Position numbers and translations under genes: made by a program
The notes under the pieces: generated by a model
Database searches by the model: none
What the model saw: only the letters and a program-made list of their open reading frames with translations
Told to the model about the DNA's origin: nothing
Part shown: piece after piece, positions 7,332 through 16,302 of the stretch
Numbering within the stretch: position 1 is the first letter of the stretch
Layout: every line of letters starts with the position of its first letter
Virus record (IMG/VR): IMGVR_UViG_3300044961_000578
Coordinates: 1 to 33,360 of that record
From: a virus
Length of the DNA stretch: 33,360 nucleotides
Reading direction: 5' to 3' (one strand)

Positions 7332-8441
7332 ATGGCAACGATTACTAGCAAATCTGATCTATTCGACGCGGGGCTCTACCAGGAGGCTGCTAATCGCGGG
7401 ATGTACCTTGCAGATTACCTCGAGCAGCTCGCGCAGAGCGGCGAGATTTCCGACGAGCTCTACAATCCAGAGGCCCGCAGCCGCCGCACCGGGCAGCCTG
7501 TGAGCGCGTTCAAACAGGCCCTGGCCGCTATCGGTATTACGTTCGACCGCAACGGCTACGCGCAGCAAACCGGCGATGTGTTTTTCAGCGACCCCAACAA
7601 CCGCGTGTTGTTCCCCGAGTTCGTGCGCACCACCTACGCCGATGCGGCCAAAAACCCCATCAGCGACGAGGTGACGCTGGATGACCTGGTGCTCACTCGC
7701 GTGCCGGTCAACGCCCGCGATTATCGCTATGGCGAGCTGGACGTAGAGGGCGACCAGGATAGCGACCTCGAGTTCGGTGTGATTGCCGAGGGCGCCGAAA
7801 TCCCCGTGTACAAAATCAGCGACAGCCAGAAGGCGGTCACCGGCGCGAAATATGGTGGTGCGCTGCGCTACACCTACGAGCGCATCTCTCGCATTCGTCT
7901 CGCGGAGTTGCAGCGCCACGTCGAAAAACTGGGCCGTGCTCAGGCGCGCAGGAAGGTCAAAGCCGCGCTTGCTACGCTGCTCAACGGCGACGGCAACAGC
8001 AATCCCGCAGTGGCTACGCCCAACGTAGCCTCGTGGTCGCTGGCCGCGTTCGTGAACGTGCGCCTCGAAGCCGCTCGTGTTGGCGCTCAGCCCAACATCG
8101 TGATTGCCAACGACACCGAGCTGTCCAACATCCTCGCCATCCCGCAGGTGCTCGACGCTGCTGCTACCACCACCGCCGCCGGTTTCCGCGACACCGGCAC
8201 GTTCCCGAGCATCCTCGGAATGCGCCCTCGCATGGCCCCCTCTGGCAGCGTGCTTCAGAGCGTCCAAACCGCGCTGTTCGTAGACTCTGCACTGGGCCTC
8301 GAGGAGTTCTACGACCCCTCGCTGACGTTGCAGGAGTCCATGCGGATGATCAACAACCAGACCGAGATCGTCACCATCAGCGAGTTTGTTGGTTACGCGA
8401 AGGTGGATCGTTATGCCGCATTCACCAAAACCCGCTCGTAA
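7332..8441 (+). CDS. Major capsid protein
   Basis: 369 residues, with ATG at 7332 after GAGGTGA (7322-7328). Position directly downstream of protease and decoration genes, length and composition all fit an HK97-fold major capsid protein. The N-terminal ~90 residues are charged and helical and may act as a delta/N-arm region. An acidic stretch DVEGDQDSDLEFG lies near residues 138-150, followed by a long basic helix around residues 190-215 (RIRLAELQRHVEKLGRAQ). The C-terminal third alternates short strands as in the A domain. Confidence 0.85.
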   Translation: MATITSKSDLFDAGLYQEAANRGMYLADYLEQLAQSGEISDELYNPEARSRRTGQPVSAFKQALAAIGITFDRNGYAQQTGDVFFSDPNNRVLFPEFVRTTYADAAKNPISDEVTLDDLVLTRVPVNARDYRYGELDVEGDQDSDLEFGVIAEGAEIPVYKISDSQKAVTGAKYGGALRYTYERISRIRLAELQRHVEKLGRAQARRKVKAALATLLNGDGNSNPAVATPNVASWSLAAFVNVRLEAARVGAQPNIVIANDTELSNILAIPQVLDAAATTTAAGFRDTGTFPSILGMRPRMAPSGSVLQSVQTALFVDSALGLEEFYDPSLTLQESMRMINNQTEIVTISEFVGYAKVDRYAAFTKTRS

Positions 8442-8655
8442 ACCGGCGGTGAAAACCGCTGAGGTAAACGAGACTTCCGAGGTGCAGGAGGTGCGTATCC
8501 TGGTTGTACGCACCTCGCCTCAGGTGACTCGCGGCGGTCGCTACACACTGCCCGATGGCATCCAGATTGGCGAACAGCCTGTCGAGGTGGAGTTCTCGCC
8601 GCACATCCAGCGGTTGCTAGAGCGCGGCGAAATCATGATTATTCGAGGTGAATGA
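8413..8655 (+). CDS. Small head-associated protein, 80 aa
   Basis: Start chosen at ATG 8413 behind AAGGTGG (8400-8406), overlapping the capsid gene by 29 nt; the upstream TTG at 8386 lacks a site. The N-terminus is Lys/Pro-rich (MPHSPKPARKPAVK) and disordered. The rest looks like two or three strands with PDGIQIGEQPVEVEF. Many siphoviruses have such a short ORF between the capsid and connector genes. Function unknown. Confidence 0.65.
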   Translation: MPHSPKPARKPAVKTAEVNETSEVQEVRILVVRTSPQVTRGGRYTLPDGIQIGEQPVEVEFSPHIQRLLERGEIMIIRGE

Positions 8656-9044
8656 TGCTGACTCTCGAGCAGTTTCGGCACGTAGTACCTGAGGCCGTCT
8701 GGTATCACTCCAACGCCGACCAGCAGCGCCAGGCGATTGATATGGCAGTGACCGAGGCCGAGGCATATCTCGCTCGCGTCTACAATCTGCCGTTGATTGA
8801 TCCAGGTGTGAGCATCCCCATCCAGGTTGCCCACATTGCAGCCTGGCATCTGGCGGTATCGGTCAACGTGATACCCGAGGCTGCTGCACAGAGCGGCATC
8901 TACCTGCGGGCCAAACACGCTCGAGAGTTTTTGCAATCCGTCGCCAACCGCGAGCTCGTGCTGTGGGATGTGCAGGATACACCCAGCGAGCAGACCATCG
9001 ACCCGCGCGGTACGGGCCGCGCTTTTGCCGGAGTTCGCAAATGA
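8655..9044 (+). CDS. Head-tail connector, gp36/DUF1320-like
   Basis: Two adjacent ATGs occur at 8652 and 8655. The second keeps the three-base gap after GAGGTGA (8645-8651) used at the neighbouring junctions, so 8655 is preferred. 129 residues, helical, with AIDMAVTEAEAYLARVYNLP near residues 28-47 and a second helix pair. This matches the pattern of Mu gp36-like/DUF1320 adaptor proteins that sit under the portal (AI-dA-eid-yLa-rY-lPl). Position four genes after the portal supports the call. Confidence 0.7.
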   Translation: MLTLEQFRHVVPEAVWYHSNADQQRQAIDMAVTEAEAYLARVYNLPLIDPGVSIPIQVAHIAAWHLAVSVNVIPEAAAQSGIYLRAKHAREFLQSVANRELVLWDVQDTPSEQTIDPRGTGRAFAGVRK

Positions 9045-9448
9045 TTGACGATAGCCTGTTCGATGCGGCATTCGAGCAAACGGCCCTACGCTGTGTGCAG
9101 GCCGCCGCCGAGGCTGCCGCTGAGCAGCTATCCATCAACGTCCAGCGTGGCAGGCGCACCGGACGCAAATATCCTAACCTGCCCTATATAAGCTCTGCTC
9201 CCGGCGAGTATCCGCAGGAGCAGAGCAGCGAATCCCGCCGCAGCATTGGCGCAGAGCTCGAGGCCGATGGCGTGTACCTGGTGGGCTACCATGAGGCGCC
9301 AGCGTATGTGTTTTACCTCGAGGGCCTACTGCCTGATGGCGGGGCTAAACTCACTGAGCTGGGCGTGCGCTATCCAGTGACTCGCACCATGGAGTCACCG
9401 GATACGCAGCGCAGAATGGCGGAGGCGATTAGACGTGAATCCCGTTGA
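9041..9448 (+). CDS. Neck/tail-completion protein, HK97 gp10-like
   Basis: The ATG at 9041 is in an ATGA overlap. 135 residues: an N-terminal helix, then a basic RGRRTGRKYPN turn and the segment SSAPGEYPQEQSSESRRSI near residues 50-70. That segment matches the SAPGE-P--dTG-LrrsI hallmark of gp10-like/virion morphogenesis proteins. These join the connector to the tail terminator. C-terminal residues form strands and a final helix. Placement between the connector and a tail-terminator-sized protein is as expected. Confidence 0.7.
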   Translation: MIDDSLFDAAFEQTALRCVQAAAEAAAEQLSINVQRGRRTGRKYPNLPYISSAPGEYPQEQSSESRRSIGAELEADGVYLVGYHEAPAYVFYLEGLLPDGGAKLTELGVRYPVTRTMESPDTQRRMAEAIRRESR

Positions 9449-9887
9449 GGTGCTGCAAAAACCGGCCTTTGCACCATATCTGTTGCGCGATGGGCAATGG
9501 CAGATTTACCGCGACCCACCGCTTGCAAACCGGGTACATATGCACTGCGTGGTGTCTGTGCTACCTGGCGCAAGCAACGTCCAAGATAGCGGCGCAGTAG
9601 AGGCATCGAAAATACTGGTTTACACGCTCTTTGACCCGACGCAGATGCCGAGAGCGCCGCATGGTATCAATGTGGATTGGGGCCCCATCACCGACTGCTG
9701 GAACGAAATCAAGCGCCGCGACTATGACGGGTCGTTATTGCATCTACGCGAGATTGACTCCGATCTATACGGCGAGCCGCTGATGAGCAACCCAGCCGTG
9801 CTAGAGGCAGTTATCGAGCCTCTGGTGAATGAGGCCACAAAAACCTTGATTGCACAGATACGTGTGCGGCTGCTGTTGTGGAGGTGA
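9435..9887 (+). CDS. Tail terminator-position protein, 150 aa
   Basis: GTG start at 9435 with GGAGGCG upstream, overlapping the previous gene by 14 nt. The length (150) and position between the gp10-like protein and the tail tube candidate are those of a tail terminator or minor tail protein. The sequence begins MNPVEVLQKPAFAPYLLRDG and has no motif I recognise. Its stop TGA is part of the ribosome binding site of the next gene. Confidence 0.6.
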   Translation: MNPVEVLQKPAFAPYLLRDGQWQIYRDPPLANRVHMHCVVSVLPGASNVQDSGAVEASKILVYTLFDPTQMPRAPHGINVDWGPITDCWNEIKRRDYDGSLLHLREIDSDLYGEPLMSNPAVLEAVIEPLVNEATKTLIAQIRVRLLLWR

Positions 9888-9888
9888 G

Positions 9889-10179
9889 ATGACCTATTAC
9901 CAGCACATCAACGGCAGGCTTGAGCCCATTGCAGATGCGGATTGCATGGCGCATACCGAGGCCTACTGCGATTATCTGGATGCAGAGGAGCGCATCGCAA
10001 TACTCTACTCCGATAAGCGTCTGTGCGGCCTGGAGCCTCAATCCCGCCTAGAGATGGTGCGTGCTCATCCTGAGATACCGTGGTATGCGGTAGCGATTGA
10101 TGACGCGCAACACGTAGCCGAGCTGAGCAAAGCCCAGCTCAAAAAATTGCAAAAAATGTTGGAGGTAACAAATGGCTGA
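9889..10179 (+). CDS. Unknown tail-region protein, 96 aa
   Basis: Start chosen at ATG 9889, directly behind GGAGGTGAG, rather than the GTG at 9850 inside the previous gene. The product starts MTYYQHINGRLEPIADADC, is acidic in the middle and ends with a lysine-rich helix (SKAQLKKLQKMLEV). Nothing identifies it; small ORFs of this kind are common between neck and tail tube genes. Confidence 0.6.
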   Translation: MTYYQHINGRLEPIADADCMAHTEAYCDYLDAEERIAILYSDKRLCGLEPQSRLEMVRAHPEIPWYAVAIDDAQHVAELSKAQLKKLQKMLEVTNG

Positions 10180-10900
10180 ACCTACGACTCTACCAGCAAT
10201 CTCAACGCGCTCTTATGTGGTATCCAAGGATACCTATTTGCGCTTCGGGAAACGGCACAGCAACAATACGTACGCAACAGTGGCTATCACGGTCGGCACC
10301 GGTGGCGTTACTCTAAACGGCACTAGCATGCCGCTGACTGGTACGCGCACGCAAATCATCCCTGCAGGCAGCATCATCGTAGATAACACCGACCCCAGTC
10401 TGGTTACGAAATGGTGGAAAGTCACCGCTGATGTAGCCACCAACGCAACAAGTGCTACTATCGAGGCTGCCAAATTTACTGCAGCGGCCAACGATACGCT
10501 GCAATATATCGCGATGTGGGTAGTCAAACCTACGGAGTGGAAATCGTTTGAGGCACCGCCTGCAGAGCCGCAAACTGTAGAGGTGCGCGATGGGGCGGGC
10601 AACCGCGTACAGCTCGAGGATGGTGTGACGTTCCCATTGCACTCAGTGATTTTGAATCTCGCTGAGACTGATTGGCGCATCGAGCAACTGATGTCATGGC
10701 GCAAAATGAGCGGTACCGCCAGAGATATTGATGTAATTATTGCCGACGGTGGCAACGGCGCGCCTAACGGCGGTAAAACGATGCGAGCCAAATTTGCCTG
10801 GGTTGACCGTATCCGTGGCTCTGAGCCCGACCTGCCCTGGCGCGTCACGTTCTCGCCGCTGGATGACAATCCGTTCCGCGCTGACGGCACCTACTACTAG
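10172..10900 (+). CDS. Probable major tail (tube) protein
   Basis: 242 residues, ATG at 10172 after a strong GGAGGTAAC site. All-beta in character, with many Thr/Val/Gly strands and a helix near residues 168-182 (WRIEQLMSWRKMSG), as in tail tube proteins. It lies between neck genes and the chaperone pair/tape measure, which is the conserved position of the tube gene in siphoviruses. The strong ribosome binding site suits a product needed in many copies. No sequence motif proves the call. Confidence 0.65.
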   Translation: MAEPTTLPAISTRSYVVSKDTYLRFGKRHSNNTYATVAITVGTGGVTLNGTSMPLTGTRTQIIPAGSIIVDNTDPSLVTKWWKVTADVATNATSATIEAAKFTAAANDTLQYIAMWVVKPTEWKSFEAPPAEPQTVEVRDGAGNRVQLEDGVTFPLHSVILNLAETDWRIEQLMSWRKMSGTARDIDVIIADGGNGAPNGGKTMRAKFAWVDRIRGSEPDLPWRVTFSPLDDNPFRADGTYY

Positions 10901-10911
10901 GACTGGCGTCT

Positions 10912-11235
10912 ATGCTGACGAGCTACTATTTTGGCCTAGAGGGCGCATTGCTCCCGAGCCTGATTTTGTTCGGCGCTCGTCGCATAGACGACCGCATCAC
11001 AGCAGAGGCCTACGCCACGCGCTTTGCGTGCGCCGGGCCTCTGCTGCAAATGCGGCCTCGAGACGATGATGCAAAAACGTTCGAGGTTATCGAGGGCGGC
11101 CTCACCGTTTGGTGTGAGCCGCTAGAGGCGTTGATTTACAAGATCGAACCTTTTGAGGTCAGAGTTTATGCCGAGCAAAAAACAACAGACCGAGGCAGTG
11201 ATTACGCTACGTTTGAGCGATTTGACACCACCTGA
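10912..11235 (+). CDS. Tail-region protein of unknown function, 107 aa
   Basis: ATG at 10912, 11 nt after the previous stop; the only upstream purine-rich stretch is weak. The sequence starts MLTSYYFGLEGALLPSLILF and continues with beta strands and an acidic C-terminus. It overlaps the next gene by 68 nt. No family recognised; position suggests a minor tail component. Confidence 0.55.
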   Translation: MLTSYYFGLEGALLPSLILFGARRIDDRITAEAYATRFACAGPLLQMRPRDDDAKTFEVIEGGLTVWCEPLEALIYKIEPFEVRVYAEQKTTDRGSDYATFERFDTT

Positions 11236-11611
11236 TTTGAGCCGTGTGCAACGGTATCTGCCGACGTTGCGGAGTTTGCTCAAACCAGTGCCGGTACAAC
11301 TGGGCGAGACCGTGTGCGCACTCTATGCGCTGGGCCAGGGCACGCCGGAGCGCGAGTATCTGGTCAAGCTGTTCGAGTACTGGCTGACCGATGTGACCAC
11401 CATTGCACAGGCAAAAAACGCACGCGGCGAATACCAGCGCCTCGCGCGGCTGCTGGCTGAGAAAATCAAACCGTACATTGATTTGTTCAGGACAGAGGGG
11501 CCTGAGCTGGAGGTAGAGGCACTCGAGTATCTCGGCGTGGATGGCTGCTACAAACTGCTGGAGGCCATGATTACGGGCACCGACCCAAACGCCCGGAGCA
11601 CCGCGACCTGA
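11168..11611 (+). CDS. Tail assembly chaperone, short form (G-like)
   Basis: Start chosen at ATG 11168 with GAGGTCAG upstream; the GTG at 11153 lies in front of that site. 147 residues, helical and charged, directly before the tape measure gene, which is the position of lambda gpG. The zero frame ends at TGA 11609-11611, which falls inside the loop of a strong hairpin. Just before the end lies a -1 slippery heptamer at 11584-11590, so a fraction of ribosomes should make a longer G-T fusion. Confidence 0.85.
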   Translation: MPSKKQQTEAVITLRLSDLTPPDLSRVQRYLPTLRSLLKPVPVQLGETVCALYALGQGTPEREYLVKLFEYWLTDVTTIAQAKNARGEYQRLARLLAEKIKPYIDLFRTEGPELEVEALEYLGVDGCYKLLEAMITGTDPNARSTAT

Positions 11612-12096
11612 ATCCTCGCGGTGCAGAAATACTCACACTGCTGAGAGCCACAGGATTTAGCCATGAACACGCACCGGACATACTCGCAGAAGCGCACCTG
11701 CGCGGATTATCGAGCCTGTGGTTTTTCCTCTACTATCCGATCTACGATCTCATCGCAACCATACGTAATGCGCTGGGTGGCAAAAAAACGGAGGCAGATA
11801 TGAACGCAAAACCGATTGACCCGTACAATGCGATTGAGCTGATGCCTCCGTTCGCGCTCTCCGAGATTGGCCTGCGGCATTTGCCAAAGGGCTACCTCAA
11901 ACTGCTCGATCCAGCGTTGCTAAAACATTTCAAAATATCGCTCTATGAGGGCGTATCCGGCCTCCCTATCGCGGTCGAAACCGCCAAACAAATCCTTGAT
12001 GCCAACAATCGCGGCCTGTTTGTTGGTCGCTCCTATGAGCAGTTTAGGGAGATTGCAGCGCAGCTAATGGCAACCATCGAGCGAGGTGAGGATTGA
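11168..12096 (+). CDS. Tail assembly chaperone, frameshifted long form (GT-like, 309 aa)
   Basis: After a -1 slip on C CCA AAC at 11584-11590, the new frame is open without interruption through 11590-12096. It reads PKRPEHRDLNPRGAEILTLL and onward into the frame containing ATG 11800. One base is read twice, giving 309 residues. In lambda and many siphoviruses this fusion binds the tape measure protein and recruits tail tube subunits, while the ratio of G to GT is set by the slip rate. An independent start at ATG 11800 (98 aa, GGAGG just upstream) is possible as well. Confidence 0.8.
11584..11624 (+). promoter_or_regulatory. Programmed -1 ribosomal frameshift signal
   Basis: The slippery heptamer CCCAAAC at 11584-11590 is in the correct X XXY YYZ phase (codons GAC CCA AAC slip to CCC AAA). 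A spacer of 7 nt follows, then a perfect 9-bp inverted repeat: GCACCGCGA at 11598-11606 and TCGCGGTGC at 11616-11624, with a 9-nt loop. The zero-frame stop lies in the loop. All three elements of a canonical -1 frameshift site are present at the expected gene. Confidence 0.88.
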
Positions 12097-15000
12097 TGGC
12101 ACGGGCGTTTGTAATCGGTACTCTGGCATACCGCGTGGGCCTCGATGGCAACGCCAAATCGGATTTGCGCCGCCAGCTTCAGCAGCTCGAGCGCGACCTC
12201 AAACTGAACATCAGCGTCAACACCCGTGGAGCCGAGGCCGAGCTACGCCAGACCACGCAGGCTGTGCGTGGCGAGGCAGAGCGTCTCAGTGCCGCCATCA
12301 ACAATCAGATCGCCACCATCCGCAATCTCTACCAGGCCAACAAACTAGGCGCAGGCGAGGCCACACAGCAACTCGCGGTGCTCAAACAACGCGCGTTGGA
12401 GTTTGCTCAGAGCGCCCAACAGTTCGGAGGCAGCACCCGCGAGATACGCGCCTTTGCTCAGGCCGCACGTACTGCTGAGGCCACGATGGCCGGTATACGC
12501 GGCGAGATTAGCAAACTGGGTCTGTCGTCGCAGGTGCTGCTGGCGCTGCGGCAAAATGCCACCCTGCTCGGTCAGGGATTCGGAGCCGCAGGCCAGACGC
12601 TCGGTATCGTAGCAGGGCAGATTAGCGGCCTGGGCCCCATCGTCTCAGGGCTGGCCTCACCGCTGGGCATCGTGGGTGGCTCGGTTGCAGGATTGACCAC
12701 AGCGCTGGGTACGCTGGTGGCTCGAGGCCGCCCGTTGCTCAACGATCTCGAGCGCTCGTTCAACATTTTGCGAGCCTCTGGCGAGCGCGATATTGGCGGC
12801 ATTGCTGAGCGTATCCAGGAGTTGCAACAGCAACTCGGCAACGTCGGCGAGTCGTTCAACCGCGCCCAGCTCGCGCAAACCATAGCCGAGACCGTCAAAG
12901 CGGGTGCCTCGGCCTCGGACGCATTCCAGATTCTCGCATCGTCCGCTCAGCTCGCTGCTGCTGAGCAAACCAACCTCACCGAGACTACCGGCTTGCTGCT
13001 GACCAACCTCCGGCAGTTTGGATTGGCCGCCTCGGATGCAGCAGAGTTTGGCGATAAACTGGCTACTGCGGCCAACCTTGCCGCTGGCACTGCCGCTGAT
13101 TTGAGCCAAGGATTCAACGTCGTGGGCGCGACAGCGCGCAGCCAGAACCTTACGCTGGCTGATACATTGGCGCTGCTCGTAGACCTCGACAACAAAGGCC
13201 TCAAGGCCAGCGAGGAGGGCGCTCGTGGTCTGCGCGGAGTGTTGGCGGCGCTCTCTAAACCAACCGCCGATTTACAGCGAGCACTGCGAGACCTGGGCGT
13301 AGAGTTTACCGATGCCAACGGGCAGTTTAGACAGGCCGGGCCTCTGCTACTCGAAATCATCCAGCGATTCCAGGGCAACGAGGATGCAGCTCGCAGGCTC
13401 TCTACCGGATTCGATGTATTTGCCCGTAACGCATTTCTCGCGCTTGTGCAGGCTCCTGGCCAGGGGCAGATTAGTCTCGCGCAACTCCGGCAGGAGATCC
13501 AAAACAGCGAAGGCGCGCTCAAACGTTACGCGGACACACTCGCGACTGGCGGTAAAAAATCTGCCGACTCGCTCAAAAACGCCCTTGATGATTTGAGTAT
13601 CACAATTGCCGGATTGTTCGATACCAGCGCGCTAAACAGCAAACTGGCCTCGTGGGTGCGTGCCATTGATAACGCCATTCAGCGAGTGCGTAAATCGTTT
13701 GAGGACGCGGGCCTCAAAGGGCTACTAGCTCAGGGTTTATCGTTCACCGGCCCCGTCACCATCCCTGTGCAGTTGCAGCCTAGCGGGCCTCCAGGGCGAT
13801 TCACGATGGAGCGCGTAGATCAGTTGCGCAATCAAATATCGCCGCCGGTGCCGCTGCCTGCGTTTACGCCTCCCGCTGCTGCACCATCCTCTAGCGGCCT
13901 GACGCCTGCTCAAATCCAGCAGCGTCAAAATGCAGAGCTTCGGCAGGCATTGATAGAGGCGCGGCGTTTGGTGATTGCGGAGGAAAAAGCTACCGGAGCA
14001 GAGCGGCTCAAAATCGCGCAGGAGATCAATAAGTTCTTGGCCTCTGGCAATCGCGAACTACGCCGTGAGGCTGTGCAGATTGCACGGGATGAGCTGCGCG
14101 AGCGCGAGCGTCTGGCAAAAGAGGCCCAGCGCCGCCAGCAGCAGGCCGCTGAGCGAGCCACCAGAGAACGGCGGCAAGCAGCAGAACAGGCAGCGCGAAC
14201 TGAGCAGCAGCGTATCGCAACAATCGCCAGCCAGCGTGAGCGCGAGGAGACCGATGCCCTGCGCCGCACTATCAGCCAGCGCACCGCAGCGCAGCTAGAC
14301 GCGCTGAGAAAACAGCTCGAGCTAGAGCATAAAAACGCACGCACCGCTGATGCTCGCCGCATTGCCTATGAGCGCCTCAACATCGTACTCGATGAGTTGG
14401 CACGGCGGCAAAACTCCGCTAATGCTTCTGCTCAAGCGCTCGCACAAAATGGCGCCGTGCTCCGTGCGGGCGCAGTTGTAGCACAGGGGCTCTCTCCAGG
14501 TTTTGCTGATTTTGGCCGGTTCGTCACGCCGGGCACGCCGCAGGATTTTCAACGGTTTTCGCAAGCGCAACTACCGGTACTATCGCCTGTAGAGGTTGAA
14601 AAACTCATTGATTCGCTACTCGATGACATTCTAAGTTTGGACGAAAAATATGGTGATGAAATCGGGCAGGCTGGCGCTAATCTAGCCGCAGAGTTCTGGC
14701 GGGGATTTTTTGTAGCAGGCGCTGAGACTCTTACTCCAGAACAGCAACAGGCGCTGATTGACCAGATCACTGACGATATTCTTGCAGCAGATAGCGCCCT
14801 AGGCGATACCGTAGGCCAATCAGGAGAGGCGCTGGCAAACGAGTTCTGGCGCGGCTATGCTCAGGCAGAGACCGGCGCGACGCTTGCACAACAGGCCGAA
14901 GAACAAGCCGCGCTTATCAACAGGCTGACGCTGGAGGCTGTGGAAGATGCGCAGGCCGATCTCGAGCTTGACCGCCTGCGCCTCGATGAAATCCTTGCCG

Positions 15001-16301
15001 GTGGCCTCACGCCGCAAAATGTAGATCAGGCGGTAGCCCTGGCCGAACGGCTGGCTAACTCCGGTCTGGATGTATCCAGCGCCTTCGAGGCTATAGCCGC
15101 AGCCAGCGCGGATGTAGCCGCAGCGGAGAACGAAAACGTAGATAATCTAGCTGCTATACAGGTCGGCTTTGAATCAGCATCTGACCGTGTAGCCGAATAC
15201 AGCGTAGAGACGCAGCGCCTGCGCAATGAGGAGGAGCTGAATAATCAGCAGCGTGAGAAAATTATCAGGCTCACTCAGGAGGCCGTAGAGGATACCCAAG
15301 CCCAGCTCGAGGTAGAGCGGGAACTGGCTCAAGCCAGACAGAAGCAGTTACAGGATTTGACGCAATTCGTTGATGCTACAGCCAACGCGGTGCGTGGCGT
15401 ATTCGATGCGTTCAACGCACAGACGTTCTCGCAGTTTGCAAACAGTATCTCTAGCGGTGTGGCCCTGGTTGCTAACACCTTGGCGCCTGGTTCCGGGCCT
15501 CTGGCTCAAACCGTGCTGGGGTTTATCGGCTGGGCAGTAGATGGCCTGCTCTCGGTATTTGATAACGGGTTTGCCGAGGTGGAGCGCCGCATCAGCCAGA
15601 GAGTCAAAACATTGCAGTTTGCCACCAGAGCTATATTCGATGGTGCCGTTGAGACCTATACCGAGAGCTATCTATTTGGCATCATCCGTGTGACCAAGCA
15701 GCGACTCAATGAGGAGCGAGCGGATCTGATCCAATCGGTTGCCCAGGGCGTCAGCGGTCAGCTCGCCAACGCGATAGGTAAGGGCTTCAAGGACGCGCTT
15801 GAGACCGGCGATTTCAGCGCCTTCCGCGCCGCGCTCAATGCAGGCCTGGCTGATACTGTGACCTCGGCGTTGATTGATAGCCTGCTGCGTAGCAAGCTGT
15901 TAGAGGGCGTTTTAGACAACGTAATCGTTGCCCTGACCAACGACATCGAGGGCGATGAGGAAGAGGCATTTAGGGAGCTACAGCGTCGTCTGGATAGCCT
16001 CTCGCCGGTGTTTGAAAATCTCTATGACCGCCTGCTCAAAATCCGCGAGCAGTTTGGCATCACACCAACGCGGCCTGAGACTCAGCAGCCCGCCGCACCG
16101 ACACCTGCTGCGCCAGAGCCAACCACACCGACTCTCCGTGTGGGCCTGGGCCCGGTGTTTGCCGTGCCAGACTGGTGGAGTCGCCCGCCGCAATGGCTGG
16201 ATACATTCGGGGCATACATCAATCGGCTCGTAGAGCAGGGCATCCGTATACGTATCGAGAGCACCGGGGGATTGGCAACCGTGCTCAATGCCAGGGGATG
16301 A
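12096..16301 (+). CDS. Tape measure protein, 1401 aa
   Basis: ATG at 12096 behind GAGGTGAG (12083-12090); the TTG at 12093 is less likely. This is the largest gene. Residues ~20-140 are coiled-coil. About 230-430 resemble the phage minor tail/tape measure core (segments LAQTIAETVKAGASASD and LADTLALLVDLDNKGLKASE). Residues ~609-778 are a long Arg/Glu/Gln/Ala coiled coil. A hydrophobic stretch at ~1110-1155 (ALVANTLAPG to WAVDGLLSVF) could be membrane-active during DNA entry. By the usual rule of about 0.15 nm per residue, the tail would be roughly 200 nm long. Confidence 0.93.
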   Translation: MARAFVIGTLAYRVGLDGNAKSDLRRQLQQLERDLKLNISVNTRGAEAELRQTTQAVRGEAERLSAAINNQIATIRNLYQANKLGAGEATQQLAVLKQRALEFAQSAQQFGGSTREIRAFAQAARTAEATMAGIRGEISKLGLSSQVLLALRQNATLLGQGFGAAGQTLGIVAGQISGLGPIVSGLASPLGIVGGSVAGLTTALGTLVARGRPLLNDLERSFNILRASGERDIGGIAERIQELQQQLGNVGESFNRAQLAQTIAETVKAGASASDAFQILASSAQLAAAEQTNLTETTGLLLTNLRQFGLAASDAAEFGDKLATAANLAAGTAADLSQGFNVVGATARSQNLTLADTLALLVDLDNKGLKASEEGARGLRGVLAALSKPTADLQRALRDLGVEFTDANGQFRQAGPLLLEIIQRFQGNEDAARRLSTGFDVFARNAFLALVQAPGQGQISLAQLRQEIQNSEGALKRYADTLATGGKKSADSLKNALDDLSITIAGLFDTSALNSKLASWVRAIDNAIQRVRKSFEDAGLKGLLAQGLSFTGPVTIPVQLQPSGPPGRFTMERVDQLRNQISPPVPLPAFTPPAAAPSSSGLTPAQIQQRQNAELRQALIEARRLVIAEEKATGAERLKIAQEINKFLASGNRELRREAVQIARDELRERERLAKEAQRRQQQAAERATRERRQAAEQAARTEQQRIATIASQREREETDALRRTISQRTAAQLDALRKQLELEHKNARTADARRIAYERLNIVLDELARRQNSANASAQALAQNGAVLRAGAVVAQGLSPGFADFGRFVTPGTPQDFQRFSQAQLPVLSPVEVEKLIDSLLDDILSLDEKYGDEIGQAGANLAAEFWRGFFVAGAETLTPEQQQALIDQITDDILAADSALGDTVGQSGEALANEFWRGYAQAETGATLAQQAEEQAALINRLTLEAVEDAQADLELDRLRLDEILAGGLTPQNVDQAVALAERLANSGLDVSSAFEAIAAASADVAAAENENVDNLAAIQVGFESASDRVAEYSVETQRLRNEEELNNQQREKIIRLTQEAVEDTQAQLEVERELAQARQKQLQDLTQFVDATANAVRGVFDAFNAQTFSQFANSISSGVALVANTLAPGSGPLAQTVLGFIGWAVDGLLSVFDNGFAEVERRISQRVKTLQFATRAIFDGAVETYTESYLFGIIRVTKQRLNEERADLIQSVAQGVSGQLANAIGKGFKDALETGDFSAFRAALNAGLADTVTSALIDSLLRSKLLEGVLDNVIVALTNDIEGDEEEAFRELQRRLDSLSPVFENLYDRLLKIREQFGITPTRPETQQPAAPTPAAPEPTTPTLRVGLGPVFAVPDWWSRPPQWLDTFGAYINRLVEQGIRIRIESTGGLATVLNARG

Positions 16302-16302
16302 T

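Noticed and set aside
7359-8513. 384-residue - strand frame opposite the capsid gene
   Set aside because: Shadow of the capsid gene; no ribosome binding site and a composition typical of antisense frames in GC-rich DNA.
11780-11795. A7 run as a second slippage site
   Set aside because: The open -1 frame already continues through it; no change of frame is needed here.
16288-16302. ATG 16288 as start of the tail-tip gene
   Set aside because: It would put charged residues before the signal peptide and has no ribosome binding site; 16303 and 16408 are both better.
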